From Streptomyces goshikiensis (GTDB lineage Bacteria > Actinomycetota > Actinomycetes > Streptomycetales > Streptomycetaceae), in assembly GCF_014650555.1 (NCBI RefSeq), contig NZ_BMVE01000002.1:995807-1059806 (forward strand): 64,000 bases of DNA, written 5' to 3'. The notes below the pieces were generated by a model, which made no database searches, had not been told where the DNA came from, and worked only from the letters and a program-made list of their open reading frames with translations. The position numbers were made by a program, and so were the translations under genes. This document shows positions 1 through 7,555 of this stretch, piece by piece. The stretch's first letter is position 1. Every line of letters begins with the position of its first letter.

Positions 1-810
1 GCCGACTCGGTCGCCGGCGAGGGCCCGCTCGACATCCTGATCAACAACGCCGCGCAGACCGTCCGCCGCTCCCCGGGCGCCTACAGCGAGCTCGTCGCCG
101 CCGAGAACGCCCCGCTCCCGGCCGGTGAGCTGCCGGCCGCCGAGGTCATCGGCACCTTCGGCAGCGGCACCGTCGACCGTGTCGCCGCGCTGCCCACCGG
201 CCACGGCGAGAAGCTCACCGCCCAGGACGTCACCGAGCTCGCGCTGGTCTCCGGCTCCGCCTCCCTGGAGCGGATCGCCGCCGGTACGGCCATCGACGCG
301 GGCGGGCTGGTCCCGGACCTGCACGACACCAACAGCTGGATCCAGACGGTGTCCGAGGTGGACCCGATCGAGCTCCTCGAAGTGCAGCTCTGCAACTCCA
401 CCGCGCCGTTCATCCTGATCAGCCGGCTCCGCCCGGCCATGGCGGCCACCGAGGGCGGCCGCCGCTACGTCGTCAACGTCTCCGCGATGGAGGGCGTGTT
501 CAGCCGCGGCTACAAGGGCGCCGGCCACCCGCACACCAACATGGCGAAGGCCGCGCTCAACATGCTGACGCGCACCAGCGCCCAGGAGATGTTCCAGAAG
601 GACCAGATCCTGATGACCGCCGTGGACACCGGCTGGATCACCGACGAGCGTCCGCACCCGGACAAGATCCGCCTCGCCGAGGAGGGCTTCCACGCCCCGC
701 TCGACCTGGTCGACGGCGCGGCCCGGGTCTACGACCCGATCGTCCGCGGTGAGCTCGGCGAGGACCTGTACGGCGTCTTCCTCAAGGACTACGCGCCCGC
801 CAACTGGTAG
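1..810 (+). CDS. SDR-family oxidoreductase, 5'-truncated
   Basis: The frame is open from the first base, so the gene starts before the window; 269 residues remain. Near the left edge it reads DILINNAAQT, the NNA motif of classical short-chain dehydrogenases. Further on are a serine-rich strand (YVVNVSAMEG) and an HPHTNMAKAAL helix with a Lys where the catalytic Lys is expected, though the usual YxxxK Tyr is not plain (it may be the Tyr of SRGYKG). An unusual insert separates the NNA strand from the helix that follows. NAD(P)-dependent oxidoreductase activity is inferred; the substrate cannot be told. A strong hairpin follows the stop. Confidence 0.75.
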   Translation, partial: ADSVAGEGPLDILINNAAQTVRRSPGAYSELVAAENAPLPAGELPAAEVIGTFGSGTVDRVAALPTGHGEKLTAQDVTELALVSGSASLERIAAGTAIDAGGLVPDLHDTNSWIQTVSEVDPIELLEVQLCNSTAPFILISRLRPAMAATEGGRRYVVNVSAMEGVFSRGYKGAGHPHTNMAKAALNMLTRTSAQEMFQKDQILMTAVDTGWITDERPHPDKIRLAEEGFHAPLDLVDGAARVYDPIVRGELGEDLYGVFLKDYAPANW

Positions 811-827
811 GCCGCCCGAGCCCGGCC

Positions 828-865
828 GCGCGCCCCGGTCCCTCTTCGGAGGGGCCGGGGCGCGC
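828..865. terminator. Bidirectional terminator hairpin with UUCG loop
   Basis: Arms 828-844 and 849-865 form a 17-bp stem (two G-U type pairs at most) closed by a TTCG tetraloop. It lies between the convergent SDR and HD-domain genes, so it probably stops both transcripts. Confidence 0.8.
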
Positions 866-870
866 CGCGT

Positions 871-1443
871 TCACGGCGTGCGCGCGTACGCCCCCGCCGC
901 CACCCGTTCCAGAACCGGGCGCCAGTCCTCCATCACGCCCGCGTCCAGTCCGGGCACCTTGCCCGCGTCATCGGCCTGACGCAGTGTCACCGCGGCGTCC
1001 GCTTCGGGATCGGCCGCGAACGCCCGGACATCGTCCGCGCCCATCACCCCGCCCTGCGCCCGCAGGGTCAGCGCGCTCTGCGGCGACAGCGCCCGGGCCG
1101 GCTCGACGGCCGCCAGGTAGCGCTTCGCCGGCACGTGCAGCCGTACCAGCCGGGCCACCCGGTCGCCCAGCAGCGGGCGGAGCGCCTCGGCCGCGTGGTC
1201 GGCGTGGCCCGCGTCGTCCCCCGGGAACAGCAGGTGGCCCAGGTCGTGCACGAGGCCCGCGACTTGGAGTTCCTTGTCCGCGGGGTGCGAGCGGCGCAGC
1301 AGGGCCGCCGTCTGGAGCCCGTGGTCGTGCAGGTCGACCGGGTCGCCGCTGCGGTCGGGGGTGTCCCAGGCGCCCCGGCAGGCGCGCAGCAGATCCATCA
1401 ACTCGTCGACGCTCCGGACCTCCGCCACCCTGGACCTCGCCAC
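871..1443 (-). CDS. HD-domain protein, PhnZ/MIOX-like
   Basis: 190 residues from a GTG start at 1443. That start is chosen over an upstream ATG because GGAGGG lies 6 bases before it. The sequence has LHDHGLQTA (about 37-45), then VHDLGH (65-70) with the paired metal His-Asp, His80/His83 and RLHVPAKRYL (about 101-110). This ordered His/Asp set is that of the mixed-valent di-iron HD proteins (PhnZ, myo-inositol oxygenase) more than of nucleotide phosphohydrolases. It may be an oxygenase cleaving a small phosphonate or polyol, but no partner gene identifies the substrate. It is convergent with the upstream SDR. Confidence 0.7.
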   Translation of the reverse strand: MARSRVAEVRSVDELMDLLRACRGAWDTPDRSGDPVDLHDHGLQTAALLRRSHPADKELQVAGLVHDLGHLLFPGDDAGHADHAAEALRPLLGDRVARLVRLHVPAKRYLAAVEPARALSPQSALTLRAQGGVMGADDVRAFAADPEADAAVTLRQADDAGKVPGLDAGVMEDWRPVLERVAAGAYARTP

Positions 1444-1730
1444 CGCGTTTCCCTCCGTAGCCCGCCCGTCGCCCGTGTGTTGCCCGCCGAGCAGATCAGC
1501 CCGCACCGTCCGTCTGTCGTACGAGTGACTGAACGTGGGGCGAAAAACAGCGGTCCAGTGCGGATTTTACCGTTCCATCGAGCGGGGGTCCGCTCATATG
1601 TGTACTCTAAACCGCATGAGAGCCCCACCCGGGCCCTCGCTCCACCACGGCGCCACCGCGTCCGGAAACCTTTATTCCTGCCCGGCGCGGCGCTCCGCCC
1701 ACCGGGTTACGCGACACTAAGGAGTGCGCG

Positions 1731-1904
1731 GTGACTGAAATGACGACGACCGAACCGAAGCTGCTGGAGCACCCGAACGGGCGAACCAAGACCCGTTCGG
1801 ACGAGCTCGGCACGCTTGAGGTGTGGGCCCGATCCGCTCCCATCCGTCTGGCCGGGTACGAGGACGACCTGGCGGAGCCGCACATCCTGCCCGGTATCGA
1901 CTGA
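1731..1904 (+). CDS. 57-codon small acidic protein, unknown
   Basis: A GTG at 1731 is preceded by AAGGAG with 6-base spacing; an ATG three codons in is an alternative. The product is hydrophilic, with a basic middle (NGRTKTRSDE) and an acidic C-terminus ending EPHILPGID. It has no signal peptide or membrane segment. Start signal, codon usage and a downstream hairpin all support a real gene. It stands alone between divergent HD and downstream reductase genes. I do not recognise the family. A precursor peptide of a modified natural product is one possibility, but no modifying enzyme is adjacent. Confidence 0.6.
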   Translation: MTEMTTTEPKLLEHPNGRTKTRSDELGTLEVWARSAPIRLAGYEDDLAEPHILPGID

Positions 1905-1933
1905 GCCCCGGCAGCAGCTCCCCCCGCGCCCCC

Positions 1934-1968
1934 GCGCCCCCGCGCCGACACAGCGGCGACGGGGGCGC
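1934..1968 (+). terminator. Terminator hairpin after the 57-codon gene
   Basis: Arms 1934-1947 and 1954-1968 pair over 14 bp with a single-base bulge and a 6-base loop, 30 bases past the stop codon. There is no U-tract, as is common in streptomycetes. Confidence 0.65.
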
Positions 1969-2100
1969 GGCATGTGCGGGCCGCCCCCTCCACCGCGCGC
2001 CGACCGCGCGCCGTGCGCCCCCGGTTCCCGAACGGGCTAAGCCGTCAGCGTCATCGCTGAGGGCGATCAAGCCTTCCGGCGCCACCCGCCCCCGGGCAGG

Positions 2101-3093
2101 GTGAGCGGCATGAGACTACTGATGCTGGGTGGGACCGAGTTCGTCGGGCGCGCGATCACCGAAGACGCCGTGAGCAGGGGCTGGGAGGTGACCGTCTTCC
2201 ACCGGGGGCGCCATGCACCCCCGCCCGGCACCACCGCCGTGCACGGGGACCGGACGGCTCCCGGCGGGCTCGCCGCCCTCGCCGAGGGGGAGTGGGACCT
2301 CGTCGTCGACACCTGGGGCGACGCCCCCACCGCCGTGCGCGACAGCGCCCGGCTGCTGGCCGGCCGCGCCGGGCACTACGCGTACGTCTCCAGCCGCTCC
2401 GTCTACTCCTACCCGGCCCCGGCCGGCCTCGGCGAGGACGGCCCGCTGGTCGAGGGCTCCGCCGACGCCGATGCCGTGGCCTATGCCGAGGACAAGCGCG
2501 GCGGTGAACTCGCCGCCGTCGAGGCCTTCGGGGACCGGGCCCTGCTGGTGCGCGCCGGCCTGATCCTCGGCCCGTACGAGAACGTCGGCCGGCTGCCCTG
2601 GTGGCTGAACCGCGCCGCCCGCGGCGGGCCGATGCTCGCCCCGGGTCCGCGTGACCTCCCGATCCAGTACATCGACGTACGCGACCTCGCGGCCTGGACC
2701 CTCGACGCCGCCGCGGCCGGACTGGGCGGCCCGTACAACCTGGTCTCCCCGGTCGGCCATGCCACGATGGCCGGCTTCCTGGAGGCCTGCGTCGCCGCCA
2801 CCGGGAGCGACGCGGAACTGCGCTGGACCGACCCGGCCGTGCTCCAGGAGGCCGGCGTCGCGCCCTGGACCGAGCTGCCGGTGTGGACCGGGCTGGGCGA
2901 GCCGCACGACCACATGTACGGCGGCGACGTGAGCAAGGCCCTGGCAGCGGGCCTCAAGTGCCGCCCCGTGGCGCGGACGGTCGCCGACACCTGGGCCTGG
3001 CTCCGCTCCCTCGACTGCGTCGCCCCGCAGCGCTCCGACCGGCCCGCCCCCGGCCTCGGCGCCGAGCGCGAGGCGGCGCTACTCGGCCTCTGA
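2101..3093 (+). CDS. NAD-dependent epimerase/dehydratase-type reductase
   Basis: 330 residues from GTG 2101; an in-frame ATG at 2110 is equally possible (327 residues), and neither has a strong ribosome-binding site. The N-terminus MRLLMLGGTEFVGRAI is the extended-SDR GGTxFxG dinucleotide fold. YAEDK supplies the YxxxK catalytic pair. The C-terminal half carries the usual substrate-domain features (PIQYIDVRDLAAW). Likely role: oxidoreduction or epimerisation of a sugar or isoflavone-like substrate; specificity unknown. Its last 15 bases overlap the tail of the convergent lipase-maturation gene. Confidence 0.75.
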   Translation: MSGMRLLMLGGTEFVGRAITEDAVSRGWEVTVFHRGRHAPPPGTTAVHGDRTAPGGLAALAEGEWDLVVDTWGDAPTAVRDSARLLAGRAGHYAYVSSRSVYSYPAPAGLGEDGPLVEGSADADAVAYAEDKRGGELAAVEAFGDRALLVRAGLILGPYENVGRLPWWLNRAARGGPMLAPGPRDLPIQYIDVRDLAAWTLDAAAAGLGGPYNLVSPVGHATMAGFLEACVAATGSDAELRWTDPAVLQEAGVAPWTELPVWTGLGEPHDHMYGGDVSKALAAGLKCRPVARTVADTWAWLRSLDCVAPQRSDRPAPGLGAEREAALLGL

Positions 3094-4518
3094 CCCGGAC
3101 ACCCCGGAGAGACGGGTCGGCGGCAGGTACTCGCGCAGCAGCCTGCGGTGCCACCACGCGCCCGTCTCGCGCAGCTCCCGCCAGGTCGTGAACCGGTACC
3201 GGTACAGCCTGGCCCGCACGTACACCGGCGGGGCGTCCGGGAACGGGTTGTGGCGCAGCAGCCGCAGCGTGTCCCGGTCGCCCGCCAGCAGCCGCTCCAC
3301 GAACGGCCCGAACCAGTCCCGGGCGTAGTCGGGGGAGAGCGCGGCGAACCACATCAGCCAGTCGAGCCGGAGGTGGTACGGGGCGAACTGGCGCGGCATC
3401 CGGCCCGGTTCGCCGGGTTTGCCCTTGAACTCGTACGCGTACCACGCGCCGTCCTCGCGCGGCAGCCGGTCCGCGGTGCCCTCCACCACCACCTCGTCGC
3501 GGATCCGGCCCACCGTGCCGAACGCCCCGTACGTGTTGACCAGGTGCAGGGAGTCGAAGGAACGGTTCATCACCTGGCGGCGCGAGATCATGTTCAGCAC
3601 CGGATGCCGGCTCAGCACCAGCACCAGCGCGGTCACCGCGCACACCGGCACGACGTACCAGAGCGGCGCCTCCCGGTAGGCCGCCGCCGGCGGGGGGCCC
3701 GCGAGCCCCGTGAAGTCCACCGCCGACAGGGCGACCGTGATGGTGATCCAGTTCAGCCAGGCGAAATTGCCCGACAGCACCAGCCACAGCTGGGTGGCCA
3801 CGATGATCCCGGCGGCGTACGAGGCCACCGGCTGCGGAGTGAACAGCAGCACCGGCACCACCAGTTGCGTGACGTGGTTGGCCGCGCACTCCACCCGGTG
3901 CACGCGCTTCGGCAGGTGGTGGAAGAACCAGCTCAGCGGCCCGGGCATCGGCTGCGTCTCGTGATGGTGGTAGAGACAGGTGAGCCGGCGCCAGCAGGGG
4001 TCGCCCCGCATCTTGATCAGCCCCGCGCCGAACTCCACCCGGAACGCCACCCACCGCAGCAGCCACAGCACCAGCACCGGCGGTCCCACCCGGGCGTTGC
4101 CGAGGAAGACCGCGAGGAAACCCACCTCCAGCAGCAGCGACTCCCAGCCGAAGGAGTACCAGGTCTGACCCACGTTCACGATCGACAGGTAGAGCAGCCA
4201 CAGCACCGCCCACATCCCCATCGCCGCGCCCAGCGGCACCACGTCCCCCGCCCCCGCCGCGAGGGCCACCGCCAGCAGCGCCCCGGCCCAGGCGCAGCCC
4301 GCGAAGAGGCCGTCGGAGTAGCGCAGTTGGAACAGGCTCGGGGCGTGCCGGAACGGCACGTACCGCACGTAGCGCGGGACGGGCAGCATGCCGTGCGCCC
4401 CGATCAGGGCCCGGAACTGCAGGGCGGCCCCGACGAAGGCGAAGAGGTAGACCCCGGCGAGGGCCCGCTGGAAGACCAGCCGGCCCAGCCAGTAGCCCGG
4501 CGCCGTGAACCAGTCCAT
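3079..4518 (-). CDS. Lipase maturation factor family membrane protein
   Basis: 479 residues from ATG 4518, with GGAGG just upstream. It is multi-spanning in the N-terminal two thirds, with several hydrophobic segments including TWYSFGWESLLLEVGFLAVF, followed by a soluble C-terminal region with GRMPRQFAPYHLRLDWLMWF. These blocks match the LMF1-like family, named after a eukaryotic ER chaperone of lipases. In bacteria the role is unproven. It lies 11 bases after the DUF1990 gene and is probably the third gene of the 5987-to-3079 operon. The open frame continues upstream of the chosen start but loses family similarity there. Confidence 0.8.
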   Translation of the reverse strand: MDWFTAPGYWLGRLVFQRALAGVYLFAFVGAALQFRALIGAHGMLPVPRYVRYVPFRHAPSLFQLRYSDGLFAGCAWAGALLAVALAAGAGDVVPLGAAMGMWAVLWLLYLSIVNVGQTWYSFGWESLLLEVGFLAVFLGNARVGPPVLVLWLLRWVAFRVEFGAGLIKMRGDPCWRRLTCLYHHHETQPMPGPLSWFFHHLPKRVHRVECAANHVTQLVVPVLLFTPQPVASYAAGIIVATQLWLVLSGNFAWLNWITITVALSAVDFTGLAGPPPAAAYREAPLWYVVPVCAVTALVLVLSRHPVLNMISRRQVMNRSFDSLHLVNTYGAFGTVGRIRDEVVVEGTADRLPREDGAWYAYEFKGKPGEPGRMPRQFAPYHLRLDWLMWFAALSPDYARDWFGPFVERLLAGDRDTLRLLRHNPFPDAPPVYVRARLYRYRFTTWRELRETGAWWHRRLLREYLPPTRLSGVSGSEAE

Positions 4519-4529
4519 CCCCTCCAGTA

Positions 4530-5072
4530 TCAGGCCGGCCGGGCGGCGGCGGCCAGCCTGCGCAGGCGGTGCCCGAGCCAGCGCGCGTAGCGCAGCTGGA
4601 GGAAGGGGACCACCGGGCCGGCGAGCCGGGTGTACCAGGTGGCCGGGCGGCTGAAGGCGGTCACCTCGAACCAGACCGCGCCGTCCGCGTCGATGTCCAC
4701 GAGGAAGGACTCCTCCCCGCACTCGGGGTGCCCGGCCAGCGTCCCGTAGGCGAAGCCGATCCGGCGGGGTTCGTACGCGGTCCAGATCACCTCGCACGGG
4801 GCCTCGATCCGCAGCGGCCCGATGCCGATGCCGACCACCACCCGGCTGCCCGGGCGGACGGCGCCCGCGTCGGCGCGGACCCGCATCCCCGAGGCCCGGT
4901 GCGCGTGGAAGGTGGTGACCGCGACCCCGGCGGCCTCGAAGGCGGCCCGGCCCTGCCCGATCCGGGTGCGGTGGCGCAGGTGGTGGTACCCGGCGGGCAG
5001 CGGCCGCCACCGGGTCGCACCCCGGTCGGGGTAGCTGACGGTGTCACGGCCGGTGCTGATGAGGCGGGTCAT
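4530..5072 (-). CDS. DUF1990 family protein
   Basis: 180 residues. It contains the family hallmarks: YHHLRHRTRIGQGRAAFE near the N-terminus, then VVVGIGIGPLRIEAPCEV, GFAYGTLAGHPECGEESF and a C-terminal ATWYTRLAGPVVPFLQLRYA. The His-rich G-x-G core is seen across DUF1990; the function is unknown. It is 24 bases downstream of the YndJ-like gene and upstream of the lipase-maturation gene. DUF1990 and YndJ are known partners in Bacillus and actinomycetes, which supports a shared envelope-related job. Confidence 0.85.
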   Translation of the reverse strand: MTRLISTGRDTVSYPDRGATRWRPLPAGYHHLRHRTRIGQGRAAFEAAGVAVTTFHAHRASGMRVRADAGAVRPGSRVVVGIGIGPLRIEAPCEVIWTAYEPRRIGFAYGTLAGHPECGEESFLVDIDADGAVWFEVTAFSRPATWYTRLAGPVVPFLQLRYARWLGHRLRRLAAAARPA

Positions 5073-5096
5073 GGCGTGGTCTCCAATCGGTCGACG

Positions 5097-5987
5097 TCAG
5101 TCGACGGTCAGCCGGCGCCAGGCCAGCACCGAGCACAGGGCGAAGCCGAGCGCGTTGCCGAGGCCGTGGGTGGCGGCCATCCAGGTCAGGGTGGGGTGGG
5201 TGATCCCGGTCGCCTCGCCGGCCGCCCACCACAGGGCCAGCAGCATGGTCGCCACCAGCACCGCGGCGGAGGTGCCGAGCAGCGCCCCGGTGGTGCGGTC
5301 GCGGGCGCCGGGGCGGATGTCGCGCCAGGTCAGCAGCGCCACCGCCCACATCCCGGTGGTGAGCACGACCGCGCCCGCCAGCTCCGCCCAGTCGTCGACG
5401 AAGTAGCCGAGGAGCACCAGCAAGGTGCCGCCGGGAACGCTGTACGCGGCCCAGCGCGACAGCGTCGCGGAGCCCGGCGCGGTGGCGGGTGCAGTGGCGC
5501 CGGCCCGGCACACCAGGCCGGCGACCAGTGCGGCGGTGAACCCGGCGAAGTGGAAGTGGGGCACGGTGAGCGCCAGGATGTCGAGGTCGAAGCCGAAGAG
5601 CCGGTACCCGGCGCGCTCGGCGACCAGGGCGGTGGCGGCGATCGAGGGCGACACCAGCGCGGTGCACACGGCGACCTCGGCCGGGCCGGACACGGTGGTC
5701 CGGGGCGGGGCCCCGCCCGCGCTCCCGTCCGCCCGGCTCCTGCGGCGGGCCTCCAGCAGCCGGGCCGGGGCCCGGGTCGCGAGGGCCAGGGCGGCCGCCG
5801 CGTAGAGCGCGGCGAGGACCGTGGCCGGGATCCCGCGCGGCAGCCAGAGGCAGAGCGCCCCGAGGGCGGCCGGTACGGGCCAGAGGCGGGCGGCCGTGCG
5901 CAGCCCGGCCGGATCGATCAGGCGGAGGCCGGCGGGGACCACGTAGAGCATGCCCAGGGTGACGATCAGGTTCACCAGTACCGTCAC
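5097..5987 (-). CDS. YndJ-like multi-spanning membrane protein
   Basis: 296 residues from a GTG with GGGAGGGGA eight bases upstream. It has roughly eight hydrophobic helices, with conserved-looking loops such as LTVPHFHFAGFTAALVAG (His pair in a helix) and NALGFALCSVLAWRRL near the end. The layout and the PHFHFAGF block fit the YndJ family, whose role is unknown. It is the first gene of a three-gene operon (YndJ, DUF1990, lipase-maturation factor) whose promoter region carries two perfect palindromes. Confidence 0.75.
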   Translation of the reverse strand: MTVLVNLIVTLGMLYVVPAGLRLIDPAGLRTAARLWPVPAALGALCLWLPRGIPATVLAALYAAAALALATRAPARLLEARRRSRADGSAGGAPPRTTVSGPAEVAVCTALVSPSIAATALVAERAGYRLFGFDLDILALTVPHFHFAGFTAALVAGLVCRAGATAPATAPGSATLSRWAAYSVPGGTLLVLLGYFVDDWAELAGAVVLTTGMWAVALLTWRDIRPGARDRTTGALLGTSAAVLVATMLLALWWAAGEATGITHPTLTWMAATHGLGNALGFALCSVLAWRRLTVD

Positions 5988-6020
5988 CGCGGACTCCCCT
6001 CCCAGGCGCGTCCGAACGCA

Positions 6021-6074
6021 TTGAACGCGTTCAACTCACGGTGTGAGCGTACGTGCTTCCTTGAACATGTTCAA
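6021..6074 (-). promoter_or_regulatory. Two identical-class 14-bp palindromic operators over a promoter
   Basis: TTGAACGCGTTCAA (6021-6034) and TTGAACATGTTCAA (6061-6074) are perfect palindromes whose centres are exactly 40 bp apart. On the minus strand the distal palindrome supplies a -35 (TTGAAC, 6074-6069), followed after 17 bases by a -10 TACGCT (6051-6046). The proximal palindrome then lies just past the predicted start point. This geometry suits a dimeric repressor, TetR or MarR type by inference, silencing the YndJ-DUF1990 operon. The regulator is not encoded next door. Confidence 0.8.
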
Positions 6075-6177
6075 GACTGTCCGGAGGCCGCCCGGCGCAC
6101 CGCCGCCGCTCCGGTTGCGGCCACCCCCGACATACGGCAGACAAGGAGGAGAAACCGGGGCCGAAAGGGAGATCCAC

Positions 6178-7530
6178 GTGCACGCACCGACACCTCCGAC
6201 ACCTCGTCAGTCGCCGCGTCGTCACGCACCGGCCCAGGCCGCCCTCTTCACCCTCCTCGGCCTGCTCGCCGCGGCCTGCGGGAGCTCCGAGCCCTCCGGC
6301 GGAACCCGGGGAGCGGGCTCCGAGAGCCAGGAGGTCCACCTCCAGCCCGTGGCCTCCGCCGGTCCCGAACCCTTCACCTCCTCCTCCGCCACCCACGAGT
6401 CCGCCCCCGTTCAGCCCCCGCTGCCCAATCCGACCGGCCAGGGCATCCGCACCGTCAACGCGGCCACCCCCGGCCTGTACGGAGGAACCCAGCGGCTCGG
6501 CAGCTGCGACGTGGAACAGCAGCTCCACTCCCTCTCCGAGGACAGCGCCAAGGCCCGTGCCTTCGCCGAGGCCGCCGGGATCGAGCCGGAGAAGATCTCC
6601 GACTTCCTGCGCGGCCTCACCCCCGTCGTGCTCCGCGCCGACGCCCGCGTGACCAACCACGGCTTCCGCGACGGCCGCCCCGCCCCCTTCCAGTCCGTCC
6701 TCCAGGCCGGGACCGCCGTCCTCGTCGACGGCCACGGGATGCCCCGGGTCCGCTGCGCCTGCGGGAACCCGCTGCTCGCGCCGCGCGCCGCCAAGGGCTC
6801 CCCGGTCTACAAGGGCGACGCGTGGAACGGCTACCAGGCCAACCAGGTCGTCGTCATCGAGCCGACCATCCAGGCCGTCGGCAGCCTGGTCATCGTCAAC
6901 ATCGCCAACAACACCTGGATCGAGCGCAAGGCCGGCGACGACGGCGCCCAGGACCGCGCCCCCCAGGCCCCGCCCCCGTACGACCCGGCCGACGGCATCC
7001 CGGACGGCTCCGTCACCCCCGACTCGCCGGGGCAGGGCCGGCCCTGTAACCCGCCGGTCGGCAACAGCCTGGCGCGCACCGCGCCGCCCACCGCGCGCCC
7101 CTCCGCTCCCGACGGCCGCACCGGCGTCCCGGGCCCCGAGGCCACCGACTGCCCGCCCAGCCCCTCCGCCCCGGCCACCCCGCCGAACCGGCAGCCGGAC
7201 GCACCCGACGCGCCGGGCCTGCCGAACACCCCGAACGATCCGAACGCGCCGAGCCCCCCGAACCTGCCGGACGGCCCGGCGGCCGTGCCGCCCGCGCAGC
7301 CGGGCGATCCGACGCAGCCGCTGCCCGACGCCCCCTGGATCCCGCCGAACGGCCTCCCCGCCGACCCCGTCCCGCAGGACCCCGGTGACCCGGGGCTCCA
7401 GCCGGCGCCCGACGGCCCCCTGACCCCGCCGCCCGGCCCGTACGACCCGGGCGCTCCGTACGACCCCTTCACCGCTCCGGGGCAGGACCCCGGCGCCTCC
7501 GATCCGGGGGTGTACCTGGAGAGCGCCTGA
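6178..7530 (+). CDS. DUF6777-containing lipoprotein with Pro-rich tail
   Basis: 450 residues from GTG 6178 (AGGGAGA upstream). The in-frame ORF reaches back to 6043, but the signal peptide starts sensibly here: basic head, hydrophobic core and lipobox LAAAC with Cys34. The DUF6777-like domain runs about 75-265 (PGLYGGTQRLGSCDVEQQ, RCACGNPLLAPR, VVIEPTIQAVGSLVIVNI). The last 180 residues are a low-complexity Pro/Asp/Ala spacer likely to cross the cell wall. Surface lipoprotein, function unknown. It is divergent from the YndJ operon and could share the palindromes. Confidence 0.8.
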   Translation: MHAPTPPTPRQSPRRHAPAQAALFTLLGLLAAACGSSEPSGGTRGAGSESQEVHLQPVASAGPEPFTSSSATHESAPVQPPLPNPTGQGIRTVNAATPGLYGGTQRLGSCDVEQQLHSLSEDSAKARAFAEAAGIEPEKISDFLRGLTPVVLRADARVTNHGFRDGRPAPFQSVLQAGTAVLVDGHGMPRVRCACGNPLLAPRAAKGSPVYKGDAWNGYQANQVVVIEPTIQAVGSLVIVNIANNTWIERKAGDDGAQDRAPQAPPPYDPADGIPDGSVTPDSPGQGRPCNPPVGNSLARTAPPTARPSAPDGRTGVPGPEATDCPPSPSAPATPPNRQPDAPDAPGLPNTPNDPNAPSPPNLPDGPAAVPPAQPGDPTQPLPDAPWIPPNGLPADPVPQDPGDPGLQPAPDGPLTPPPGPYDPGAPYDPFTAPGQDPGASDPGVYLESA

Positions 7531-7555
7531 CCCTCCGGTGTGTCATGGTGGATCG

